Shown in pieces: positions 43,461 to 54,100 of a stretch of DNA of 64,000 bases. A program made the position numbers and the translations under genes. Position 1 is the first letter of the stretch. Every line of letters starts with the position of its first letter. The stretch is from positions 357,501 through 421,500 of the forward strand of contig CP038111.1 in the NCBI GenBank assembly GCA_004519485.1, read 5' to 3'. The notes beneath the pieces are model-generated. The model was not told the origin of the DNA, ran no database searches, and worked only from the letters and a program-made list of their open reading frames with translations. This DNA is from Nannochloropsis oceanica. Its lineage: Eukaryota > Sar > Eustigmatophyceae > Eustigmatales > Monodopsidaceae.

Positions 43461-45610
43461 AGAGGACCTGATGAGAGATTATGTCGAGGATGAGCCAAAG
43501 GCCCAAGGGACAGGGGCCAGGGGGGCCGCACGTACCATAACGACTAGGGAGGCAGGAGGTCGCAGGACGACGGGTGTCATTGAAGCTTGGCCACAGGGAC
43601 CACTTCAAGTCCTCGGCGCCTTGGTGGGCACGCCTCTATTGTTGTCGCGGCCGTCGTGCTGCTGCCGGAGGCGGCTGTCTATATGAGGTGTGTCTGTGTA
43701 GTGGAGAAGTGGAAGGCGGGTTTGTGCATCATAATGAGGCGGCATGATGATGCTCCAAGTCGACGTGCATTTAAAGGACACAGATTTAAGCGACCACTAG
43801 CTAATCACACAGGCATAACCACGAAACAGAAAAAAGACACACACCTGCATGCGCCTACAACGGCGGTGGCGACCTCCGGTGGAGAAGGAGGAAGACGCAA
43901 AGGCATTGGCGTAGCGGGTGGTATGTTCGGCAAGGCGGGAAGTCTCAACCAAAAAGCAGCGCGAGCATTTACAAACAAGAGGTACAGTATTCACTTTTAT
44001 TCTCCACTATGGACAAACGTACAAGCGATCTGGTAGATCAGCTGGAGCGTGGTAGCTCTGACCTTCGGACCGCCTCCATCCTTCCTATCCTGCCTCAACT
44101 CGCCCCGGACACCTCTCCCTCAGTCCCCTTTTCCTACCTACGAAGATGTCACGTACATGCCCAAGGGCCGACACGTGCAGAGTTAGCGCGCGAAGAAGGA
44201 ATCACCAATAGGCAATGAGATCAGGCCAGGCACTGCGGCAAAATTCTCGCTCAGCGCGGCATCTTGTGAGAAGATTTCCCTCTTATGAAGCTTCTGTCCT
44301 TCTGCCCTACTACCTCCCAGGCATCGATCGAAGTACGCCTCCCCCGCGCTCTGCCGTCTCCCGCCCTCTTCCCTCACTCCTGCCAGAACAACAGCAACAG
44401 CAACAGCAGGACCACACCCGAAGCCAGCACCTGCGGCAGCAACAGCCGGCAACCATCACCACAAACTGAAGCGCCACTTTCCTCGTCGCCCCCACCTCTC
44501 TTGTCGATACGCCGAAAAGGCGGCGATAGCAGCAGTGTCTCCTATGACAATGTCTCTTGGTCTTTTTCCGGGAAGTCCAAATGCTTTGGATAATCACACG
44601 ACATACGTCCAAGCTCAAGGTTTGAGCTTGGGCATTCTTTTTCTCCATCCATTCTTCTTCATTGATTTTTCTCAAGAGAGGAACTTCTTCGGCTATAATG
44701 CATTTATATGTTACTCACCCACATGCCCTCTCTCCCCCTCTTCCTCCCTCCCACCCACACTGTATCAACCGTCTTTGCCTCTACCTCGAAGGCATCCTAG
44801 GGGCTGAAAACAATATTTATCATATGCTACGAGAAGATCTCGCATCTCCACCAAGCCCAATTGAAGCCTCTTGGATCTCATTAGAAAGAAGTAAAGAAGA
44901 AAGAGCAGGGGCTGCCGCCTCTGCCGCGGAATTTGCGGCTCTAGAAGCCGACCAAATTTCATGTACATTTAAAGCCAAGAAGCGAACGGGCAGCATGGGT
45001 GGATGCAGCAGTAATTGCAGAGATCTTTTCCAAGTGGCCATTTATGCGGGCAACACCATCACCAGCAGCAGCACCAGCAGTGGCACCACCGGCAAGAACA
45101 TAGACGACTTTCCCGTGTCGGGCGGCTTGAATGCCCTTCTTCAGGTTTGCTGACGGGCCACACCATCCTCTCGCCGACAATAGTAACAACATCAAATACA
45201 TCTTCTTGTCCTTTTTTCCTTCTCCTCCTCCTCCTTCTCCTCCTGCCTCCATTCACTTTCCTTTCCTCCCCCCCCCCCCCCCCCCAAGTACGTCCTTGGC
45301 CTCCATGGGATATTACACCCTATCTTTCGACACCGCCCATGGACTCAAAGTCCGCCTCCCCGCCCGCGAGAATCTCGCCCCAGTAGATTTTTCCCGCCTC
45401 TCTCCTCGTGATTTATCTATGATCGCGTTAGGAACGAGAGGGAAGAGCAGTGGTAGCACCAGCACCAGCAGTTGTAGTGGTGGCAGTAGTAGTTATAGCA
45501 CGACTAGTGATACAAGTGCAAATAACAGTAGTAATAGAAGCAGTTGTAATAATAGCTGCAATAGTAATAATAGATGGAGGGGAGGAAATAGTGTCGCTGC
45601 GTAGAGGATG
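43461..45610 (+). other. Plus-strand coding patches, gene model unresolved
   Basis: Several stretches look protein-coding on the plus strand but do not join into one model. They are: a peptide with HASIVVAAVVLLPEAAVYM then GT (43617-43686); GGMFGKAGSLNQKAARAF ending in a donor at about 43982; MDKRTSDLVDQLERGSSDLR from 44009; NIYHMLREDLASPPSPIEA to ALLQ|GT (44810-45144); and GYYTLSFDTAHGLKVRLPAR after a C-rich acceptor (45305-45420). The last part runs into Ser/Asn-rich repeats, and a C16-like run near 45270-45286 may hide a frame error. No family recognised. There may be two or three genes. Confidence 0.4.
44609..44631 (+). repeat. Perfect 10-bp hairpin
   Basis: Stem 44609-44618 pairs exactly with 44622-44631 around a 3-nt loop. 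It lies in the unresolved region, between coding patches. Confidence 0.8.
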
Positions 45611-46425
45611 GTTAGGGTTGGTCGGAGGAGTAGAAAATGTAAGAAAGTGGGGGGTTGAGTGTGGCAACAGCAGCAGCACCAGCAGCAGCATTGGGAAAAC
45701 GACGGGGGCCAGTGGTGGAGCAGATGGGGAAAGTTGGTGAGAATGCAGTTTTTCTGGATTTTCTTATGCCTATTTCGGTTTTTCAGGCGTTAGGTGTGGC
45801 GATAATGGCGTATGAGGCGTGAAGCTTGGGAGAGGGAGGGGGGGGCGAGGGATGGTGGTAAGATGTTCTGTGCTGTAAATAGAGAAAGAATGTGTGTGTA
45901 AGTGTGCAATGACCATAGAACACGCATAGCGGTGGCCAAGACTCCCCTTCGCGATTCCCTCGGTGTGCTGACACTTTTTCGTGAAGGAACACTTTTTCGT
46001 GAAGGATGTCAAGGGAGTTTGAATTAGTTGTAGGGAGCAGGCAGGCACTCAAGACAAAAACACAGCACCCTCAAAATGAACCAGAGGCACCACATTGCAG
46101 GGAAACGTTTTTTGGATTGGTCTTTTCGAGTGCTGCTTTTACTGTTGCTTACGTGCCACGCTCCGTACTATCGCTATCGCTCTCCCTCTCTCTCTGGTTC
46201 GTTTGCTGCCACCGTCGCCGACCACGTGCATAGTTTTACCAAGAAGGAGGCTCCATATCATTTCCTCCTCTTTCTCTCGCTGTCTGACGCCCTGCCTGTT
46301 GGGGCGCAAGACAGAACCTGGACACATAAACAGACACATGACATAAACACCGCGAAAACAGTTTGGGGAAGGCCCCTTCACATCTTCGCCTGCTTTTTCC
46401 TCCTTTCAACCTCCAGAGCAAAAGT
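45605..46425. other. Spacer left of cyclophilin gene
   Basis: No gene recognised. It contains an exact 18-bp tandem duplication (45971-45988 and 45989-46006). The right end is the cyclophilin 3' UTR. Confidence 0.45.
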
Positions 46426-47178
46426 TTAAGAGAGCTGCCCGCAGTCAGCGATGATGATCTTCTCGCGGGTCGCGCCCGTACGGGAGCCATAAGATTCAAT
46501 GGCTTTTACGACATCCATACCCTTGGTAACACTACCGAACACGACATGCTTGCCGTCCAACCAGGCGGTCTCAGCCGTGCAAAGGAAGAATTGCGAGCCG
46601 TTGGTGTTGGGGCCGGCGTTAGCCATCGACAGGATGCCGGGGCCAGTGTGCTGGAGGGGGAGAGAGAGGGAAGGAGGGGGAGAGAGAGGCAGGGGGAGGG
46701 AGGCGATAAATAATTTTTCATCCTCATTTTCACGCTTCTGTTATGTTTCTCTCCCTGCCTCCTTCCCTATTTTACTAACCTTGAGCTGAAAGTTCTCGTC
46801 GGGGAACTTGGAGCTGTGGGTGGAGAAGGGGATACGGAGGGCAGAAGGAATGAATATGAGAGGATACCAGGCGGGCATACGTCGAAAAAAGACATACGAA
46901 ATCCCCAGCACTTACCCATAGATGGACTCGCCGCCCGTGCCGTTGCCGGCCGTGAAGTCACCGCCCTGGCACATAAAGTCAGGGATGACACGGTGAAAAG
47001 TGGAGCCCTTGAAGTGCAGGGGCTTGCCGGAGCGGCCCGTCCCCTTCTCGCCAGTGCAGAGCGCGCGGAAGTTCTCCGCGGTCTTAGGCACGACATCGGC
47101 GCGCAGAGTCATTTCAACGCGGCCCAAGGCCTTGCCGGAGCCAGTGGTGCAGTCAAAGAAGACAACGGGGTTGGGCAT
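46426..47178 (-). CDS. Cyclophilin A-type peptidyl-prolyl cis-trans isomerase
   Basis: Cytosolic proline isomerase and chaperone, cyclosporin-binding. Minus-strand exons 47178-46916, 46813-46780 (34 nt) and 46650-46426; phases agree, giving 173 residues. Landmarks: [34 protein letters not shown], active-site [38 protein letters not shown] and [12 protein letters not shown], with the cyclosporin-site Trp present. No N-terminal signal or extra domain, so a cytosolic form is expected. Confidence 0.95.
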
Positions 47179-48220
47179 GATTGATGATGGGGAGGGAGTA
47201 GTGCTGTTGGGTTGGGACGGGAGGGACGGGAGGGAAATGAGGTTGAGGCATGGGGCACGCACAGTTTCTCCAGTGAGAGGTGTCGCACGTCGCATCATAC
47301 TGTCTCCTCATTGTGTCTTGGTCTAAGCAGGTACATGAATAGGGAGGTGACCACGTGCTACACTTTGCCTGCGACTTCACGCCGAAGGTTGGGGGCGGTC
47401 TCTGCTGAACAAGAACAAGCAGACAAGCGCATTCGTGGACAACAGACGCATTATAGGCTCAGGCACACATCAATGCTGCATTCCACCTAGCTGTCAACAT
47501 GACATTTTCAGGGCCAATAAGCGCGCAGTTCCAACCACAGACCGGGTCTAGAACATTCGTGGTTGCTCGAGCTACACTAAAGGAATCAAGAATATGGTCA
47601 GTTCCTTGGAGAGTGCTGGGCGACGAGATACTCCTGTTAGACTCCTCGCTTGACAAGCCCGAGCTCTGGCTGCGTCAAGTGCCAAGCGAGGCAGTCTAAA
47701 AAGATGGACGGGACTGTCTGTACAGTGAGAGCAATCAGTGGCCGCACAAGATTTAAGGATACTGCCCGTCCTACGACTATATTTTCTGCGTTTTCCTTCT
47801 TCAATTCGCTGCGTCCCGCCACACAGGCCACCTCTATCGCTCGAGATGGAGTGAGCGATCGTGGCCAACGCCAGTATGAGGCGTATTTTCCGAGGGTTTG
47901 CTGTCACCCTTAATGCAGAGGCGCAAGTGCCTGGAAAAGTTGGTTGAAGAAAGGAAGGCAACCCAACCCATGCACAGCCGCATATCCCACCCTAAGCCGC
48001 ACGCAAGCCCGCAGATCGTGTGGGCCATGCCGCATGGGCCACACTTGACCAAAGCAAGAGAACAAGATGCCAATATAGACTTCAATCAATACTTTCCTCG
48101 GTTATCATTGTTGACCTTCTGTCTTCTTTCTTTTTAGTTCTCAAAGCCATTTCGTCGTATCAACACACACGCACAAGCTATACAGATGCACATACCCTCC
48201 TTCGTCCCGTCCCAGGCCTC
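47179..48220. other. Spacer RAD1 3' end / cyclophilin promoter
   Basis: Should contain the cyclophilin promoter and the RAD1 3' UTR. Open frames of up to 129 codons occur on both strands, none recognisable. Confidence 0.4.
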
Positions 48221-50105
48221 TCACTCAAACCCCCCTCCTCCCTGCTGAACCCCTCCCATGCTCTCCGCATCGCTCTCTCCCCCTTTCTCCTCCTCCTTCT
48301 CCTCTCTCTCCTCCTGCTCCCTCTGCTCCTCTTCACCTGTCTCCTCCGCCAAGCACAGAAAGTCGATGAATGTACTGTGACCGCTCGCCGTGTTTTCCAC
48401 CTGGTGCTGCACGCACAATATACCCTCCTCGTTAATTCGCATGTATGTTTCCTTCGCCACGGTCAGCGCACGCATTCCCTGATTGAGTGCCCCAAGGCCA
48501 TAACTCCATGCGCGGGCTTCGGAACAGTCAAAATGCACGAACGCCTAAGAAGGGAGGAAAAGAGGGAGAGGGAGGAAGGGAAGGAAGGAGAGAAAGTGAG
48601 TGAGTCGCAGCACACATGTCATTCCTTCTTATTTCAAAATTTTACCTCACTGCTTCTGGGAAGGAAAATTTCGAGTGCACCATACACCCCTCCAGCCGCC
48701 AAGTGAAAATGTGGCTCTTGGGGCGCTACCGCCACCCTCACCGAGCCTGCTCCCGGCAGGTCAGACAAGTCACTGATAGCCTCCTTGAGCACTTCACTTT
48801 TCAAAATAGCGCGAAGCACCTCCGGGCTGCTGCGGAATGCAGAGGCAAGCGCAGCGAGGTCTAGTGCGTCTTCTCCTTCTTCTAACGCGTGAATGTCGCA
48901 CGTGGTCAGGACTCCTTGCTCTTCGAGTGTGAGGCGGAGGACGGCCTGGTTGGGCTAGGGGGGAGGGGAAGGGAGGGAGGAAGAGAAGGAGGGAGGGGGG
49001 ATTAGTCTCGCTGGGTAGGAAAGAAGTAACAAAATCTGCGAGTTCACTCCTTCCGCATATTCCTCCCCCCCGCGCTGCCTCCCAACCTCGCTCACCTCAT
49101 ATGACATGGTTAGCATCGTGCTCGCCAGAGAAGCTGCGCCAAATACCTGTAGACATTCCAAAAGCAGATTAAGATCGACAGTGAATCGTCCCCCTTGGGG
49201 CTGGCATTGAAAAGCCTGGAAGAGGGACCTGTTGATAGTGCCTTGCGACTGAGGGAGGGAGGGAGGGAGGAAAGGAGGGAGGGAGAAAAAGATTTATAGC
49301 TTGAGATGTTTGAGGACCAGGAGCGAGACGGGGAGTGGAAGGCCTCAAAGCTGACTGCGAGGCAAGAAAGGAAGATAATAATAATTTTTGTGCCTCACTC
49401 CCACATACACCACGCACCTGCGTGAACTTGGCCCGGCCCGTGACGATGAAGACGATGCCTGTATGAGTGAGGGAGAGAGGATGAGAAATAAAATGACGTT
49501 AGGGAGAGAGGACAAATAGGATCCACCTACATCGTATCCCTCCCTTTCCCTTGTCTCTAGCTTCATTTCCTTCTTCAATACCTCCTTCCCTCCCATCCTC
49601 ACACTTACCATCTTCATTCACCTCCACCTGCGCGAGCTGGTCCTTCTTGCTGCCATTACTTAAACAAGTCAATGTGGCTGTTACCACCTTAGCGTTATCG
49701 ATGCGGCAGGAGAAGAGGGGTTCGCCCTGACCTTGCGTGCCTTGCTCCATCTGTGTGTTGGACGTAGTGAGGGATGAGGGAGGGAAGAGGAAGGAAGTCG
49801 AGAGGTGAATGTCAGGGGGAAGGAGGGTGGTATATGACATATGTCGGGTGCATGTGAATGAGCACGTGCAGCAGAAAGCATGTGGAGAATAAGAAGGCCA
49901 AGGTGTGGGTGTGTGGAAGCCTGTTTCACTAACCCCTCGTCCCCCTTCTTCTCCTCCTCTTTGATAGCTCCCCTTTCGTCCCCTCCTGATCGCATCGCAC
50001 CCACATCCATTCTTCCTATTCTCCCTCCTTCCCTTTCCACTGCCCCTCCGCACTTTAAAGGGCACTTACTCGGTCTGGTCCAGACACGGCGAGACTTGGT
50101 ACCAT
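48221..50105 (-). CDS. RAD1: RAD1, subunit of the 9-1-1 checkpoint clamp
   Basis: PCNA-like subunit of the RAD9-HUS1-RAD1 clamp, loaded at damaged DNA to signal through ATR. Six exons on the minus strand: 50105-50070, 49750-49609, 49458-49418, 49248-49096, 48954-48646, 48544-48221; every join keeps frame, giving 334 residues. Family marks: CRIDNAKVVTATLTCL, FTVDLNLLLECLQVFGAASL, ILKSEVLKEAISDLSDLPG and HVQF-type strands such as EPHFHLAAGGVYG. The tail MRINEEGILCVQHQVEN then FIDFLCLAEE matches the conserved RAD1 end, followed by an acidic Glu-rich extension. Exon 2 also begins with ATG, so a start there (12 residues shorter) is possible. No exonuclease activity is expected. Divergent from the DENN-type gene. 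Confidence 0.88.
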
Positions 50106-51111
50106 CAAGTGAGAATGAGTAATGTTCGTCGGGTTGCTGAGTGCTGGAGTGGTCGCTTTGCGAATTGCTGCCCGGTGCGTTGGCTAGGCCTCTATCTTAT
50201 CCACCTGTCTGTGCTGCCTCTTTATACGTGTGTGAGAAATGGATGGGGTTGAAAACGTGAAGACGGAAAGCCACCACGAGGGAGGGGAGGTGAAGCAGCT
50301 TCGCTGAAGGAGGCGAGCGATTCGAGGGTGGTCAAGACGCCCAACGGTCCACGCCAAATTCTAGTCCGTGCTTTACTCGGTGATCTACAGAACAACCTGT
50401 TCTTACGGACAAATAATATCACATCCAGCAGGTATTCTTCTCTCTTGATGTTATCCTTGGCGGCGGTGGTGGGACGATAGCGGTCCCTTGCGAATCGTCC
50501 ATGATGGGCCACGCTTACCGTTTTGGGTGCAGGAATCGTCTGGTCTGCCCTTTTCCACCCTGATCACCGCGCTCGGGATGATCTGGGCAATGATCGACGA
50601 CTTGAGATCACGCGCATATATATCATGCAAGCGGTGCTCATTTGTGGGTGCGGGTCATGTGTCTGGCCGAACTGGCCAGGTTTGCACTTGGCCCATGATG
50701 GCAAGGTGAAAGAGAGATGTTGTCCAACACGCCAGGTCGCCGCTTCCAGAGCGAGTCATCATTGTATATGCCATAACCTTGCATGTCATAATGGAATCAG
50801 TAGCAGCGTGGAACCAACCTGGGTATGCTTGTCCTAGCAAGCTGTCTGTTTTGCATATTCTTTTATCGTATTCCGTCGGTCCGCATTGCCGCAATCCCTT
50901 GTATATATTCTGACATATCTTTCCTCATCGCACACGCAGGAATCAATCTGACTGCTATCCTCCATCACTAAGCTGGTTCGCCGCTCTATCTACCGCGACG
51001 GCACTAGGCGGACGTGCCTCTCTCTTTCGGCTGCGTGGACAGGCGCGCCTGAGAGCTCTCGTCTTACCTTACTTTTATCCACATCCACGCACTTTCTCCT
51101 GCATACTTTGA
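50106..51111. promoter_or_regulatory. Divergent region RAD1 / DENN-type gene
   Basis: About 1 kb between opposed starts; longer than other divergent spacers here. Contains unassigned open frames but no recognised gene. Confidence 0.35.
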
Positions 51112-54100
51112 ATGATGGCGGCCCGAGAACGACTTTGTGACTTCTTTGCAGTGGTGGGACCCAAGGAGGACGATCTGGAAAATGGAATTGTTCAAGAAGC
51201 CTACTCCATTGACAATCTTCATCGGTACGTGATGGGGGTAGAGGAAGAGTACACAACATCTGTTGTCATAAGCCTATGGTACGAATATGTAGTATTTTTC
51301 TTCACATTTTAATTTTCGTAATCCATTCCTACATCTTCGTCCGATCTCTTGGTATCCCCTTCCTTGCTTTTGCCTGTAATGTACATCTACCTCAATCACT
51401 GAGATTTTTATTCTCCCTATCCCGTCTCTTCTCTCTCACCATACCCCTACCATACTATCACAGCGCTTTGGAAGATGTCATCGTCGACATCTGTATCGTC
51501 AACCATCCCAAGGACGCCATTCCCTTTGATGGCAACTACGAGCTCCTCCTCAAACCCGGGCAAGCCAATGAAGACACTGCCGAAGGCGGTAAGCTCCAAC
51601 TCGCCAAGCACTCTTACATCTGCTTCCGACGCCGCAGGCACAACAGGGTCCCATCCTATGTTACAGAGGTCAAGCTCGTGCACAAGGGTCAAGAAACTCT
51701 GCCGGAAGGCTTTGAACTGATCGAAAAGACTGTCGGTGGCACCCCAGCGGATCTAGGCAAGGGCGATTCCCAGCAACTCTTCCTGGCCGTGCGTCGCGCC
51801 CTCATCGATGGAGCAGCCGTCTGCTTCTCTGCCCCGCCCATGCTGGTAGATTAATGCTTGTACAAGTACAAGCTGGGGTATGCCGCTTCGATGGATTACA
51901 CGGTTCTACCCCAGGCCCTGACCAAGTTGGGTCTTCCGGCCGAGGACATATATTTGGCCTTTCGTCATGGTCCCTCTGCTGGACTTTGCGATATCCCTTA
52001 CACAGCGCATTCCCTGGACTGGTTCCCGCATGAAGAGACCCATGAGGATTTTCCTCTGCCAATGGACGAGCTTCCTATGTTCTGCTTCCCTCGCGGCGTT
52101 GTCCTTAAGCACCAAAAGCGCAATAACACACCCATGCCCTCATATTTCTCCTTTGTCTTCACCTCTATCGAAGGCGATCGCGTACATGTGACCTGCCTTC
52201 AATTTTATGAACTCCTTCCGGATCGTGTTTTGCACTCACTAAAAGCCAAGCAGCACAATTTAACCGCGATTGGCTCTTTTTCTCCGCATTCCGCCCAGGC
52301 GGGAGGAGCTGGTGGAGGCACCGATATGGGTAGGATATGGGACGATGATGAAGAATCAGTGACAAGTAGTTTGGACGAGGAGAATGAGGGGATCACAATG
52401 GTAAAAGGCGCGGGGACTACCGGCGCGACAGGGTCCCAGAAAGTCCACCACCATAAACACCACCATCGCTGTGGCTCGACGAACCATGCTGGACAAATGT
52501 CGAGTATTCCCATCTGCACAGATAACGGCGCCTGCACGCCCTTGTCCGAGAGAGACATGATAAAGCTTGCATCGACATCAGGTGCGTCATCAACCGCCTT
52601 CCAGAATACCACCTGTTCGGATCGGAATGTTCATGGGCTCTTTGCGCCCAAGTGTATCTGCATCATCAGCCACTGCCTTTCTATCGCGCGTTACGCTCGT
52701 TTCTGAAACAGATCTATCGCATTTCCTTGTCTCCTTCCTCCATCCCTCTGGAGCGATATATCGCTTTCTTTACGCGTTACATCCCTCTTCCTCCTCCCGG
52801 ACAGCACGCCCTAAATATCCATCTGGACTTGGGCCTCAACGATCGTGTTGAGAACTCTTCATTGTCGCCCATCAAGCTGCAACTCCCTCATGCTCGCAGT
52901 CTCCCGCTCATGGACCTGGACTACGAGGCGCCATTCCAATGTCTAAGCTTGGACAATGTGCTTAAAATCTTTACTTTGCTATTGGTGGAGGAGCGGCTCC
53001 TGTTTATCTCGTCCTCGACGTCATTGCTGACAGATGTCACCGAGACCATCCTGACCTTTCTGTTTCCCTTCAAGTGGGTGACATCCCTCGCCTTTCTGAC
53101 AAGCTGATAGAGATTCTGGAGGCACCAGACTCCTTCTTGATCGGAATCTATACCGAGGGCTCCACGGACTCTTGGGTCCTACCCCAGCTTTCAGACTCCC
53201 TCTTTGTGGTAGACTTGGATCACGACTGTATCGTGGACGCAGAGGGCAAGCAAGACAATATTGCAATAATACAAAACTTGCCCTTATTGGAGACCTTGCG
53301 CGAGAAGCTACTGATGGAGTTGGAGCGCGCTGCAGTCACAGTTAAGTCGGCCGAGGCTCTGCGCGAACGGGATTCCGCGTTTGAATTGCCGGCGGTGCCT
53401 GGGTCGGACCTAGAGGACGGACCGGCGAACATGCCTCATCTGAATCCGGAAGTTGCTCGGGACGCTTTCTTAGTGTTCATGTGCGAACTGTTGGGAATCT
53501 ACATCAGATTTTTCAACTCACAGGAAGGAAACAATCGGAGCGCGGACGGAGGCACGATTGGGGATACAACACACAATGGCGTATTTGGCGCATTTGACGT
53601 CTCGGGTTTTGTCGCGTCGGCGGACAAGACCGCTAAGCCGTTATTGGACAAGATAGTCTTGACGCAGATGTTTGCGGCTTTGGTTCAGCAGCGCACAGAG
53701 CACAGTCATGCGGTGGACCGGTTGATGTTCTTCGAGACATGTGTGCAGGAATTGAAGGAGCGCAAGGATACAGATGTCGTGACAGTCGCGGCCGCCGCTA
53801 CTGGGGGTGCGGGTGATAGAAGTGGCGGTTTTGGTTCTGAAATCGTGGTGAATGGGCGACAGTGCCTCGATGATCTCAGTGTGAGTCCAAAGGGCGCGCC
53901 ATTGTGGACTTCAGATTCGGCTTGTGGATCGCCGTTGCTGATTCACCAGGCTGTGGCCTCCATGGCCCGGCGCGAAAAACTTCAGATGCAACAACAGCAG
54001 CGAATAGAGCACGCACAGCTACAACACCACGAGGCTTTGATGATGTCCAGCCTCATCGCCGACCGGCACTACCGCTATCAACAGTCCGTCACGGAGGCAT

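Noticed and set aside
43339-43608. 89-codon minus-strand frame
   Set aside because: The plus strand of the same bases reads a better membrane peptide; the minus reading has no feature.
47499-47961. Open frames upstream of the cyclophilin gene
   Set aside because: No recognisable protein features and overlapping frames on both strands.
50222-50837. Open frames of 73-104 codons between RAD1 and the DENN gene
   Set aside because: Frames on both strands overlap, none with recognisable motif; treated as intergenic.
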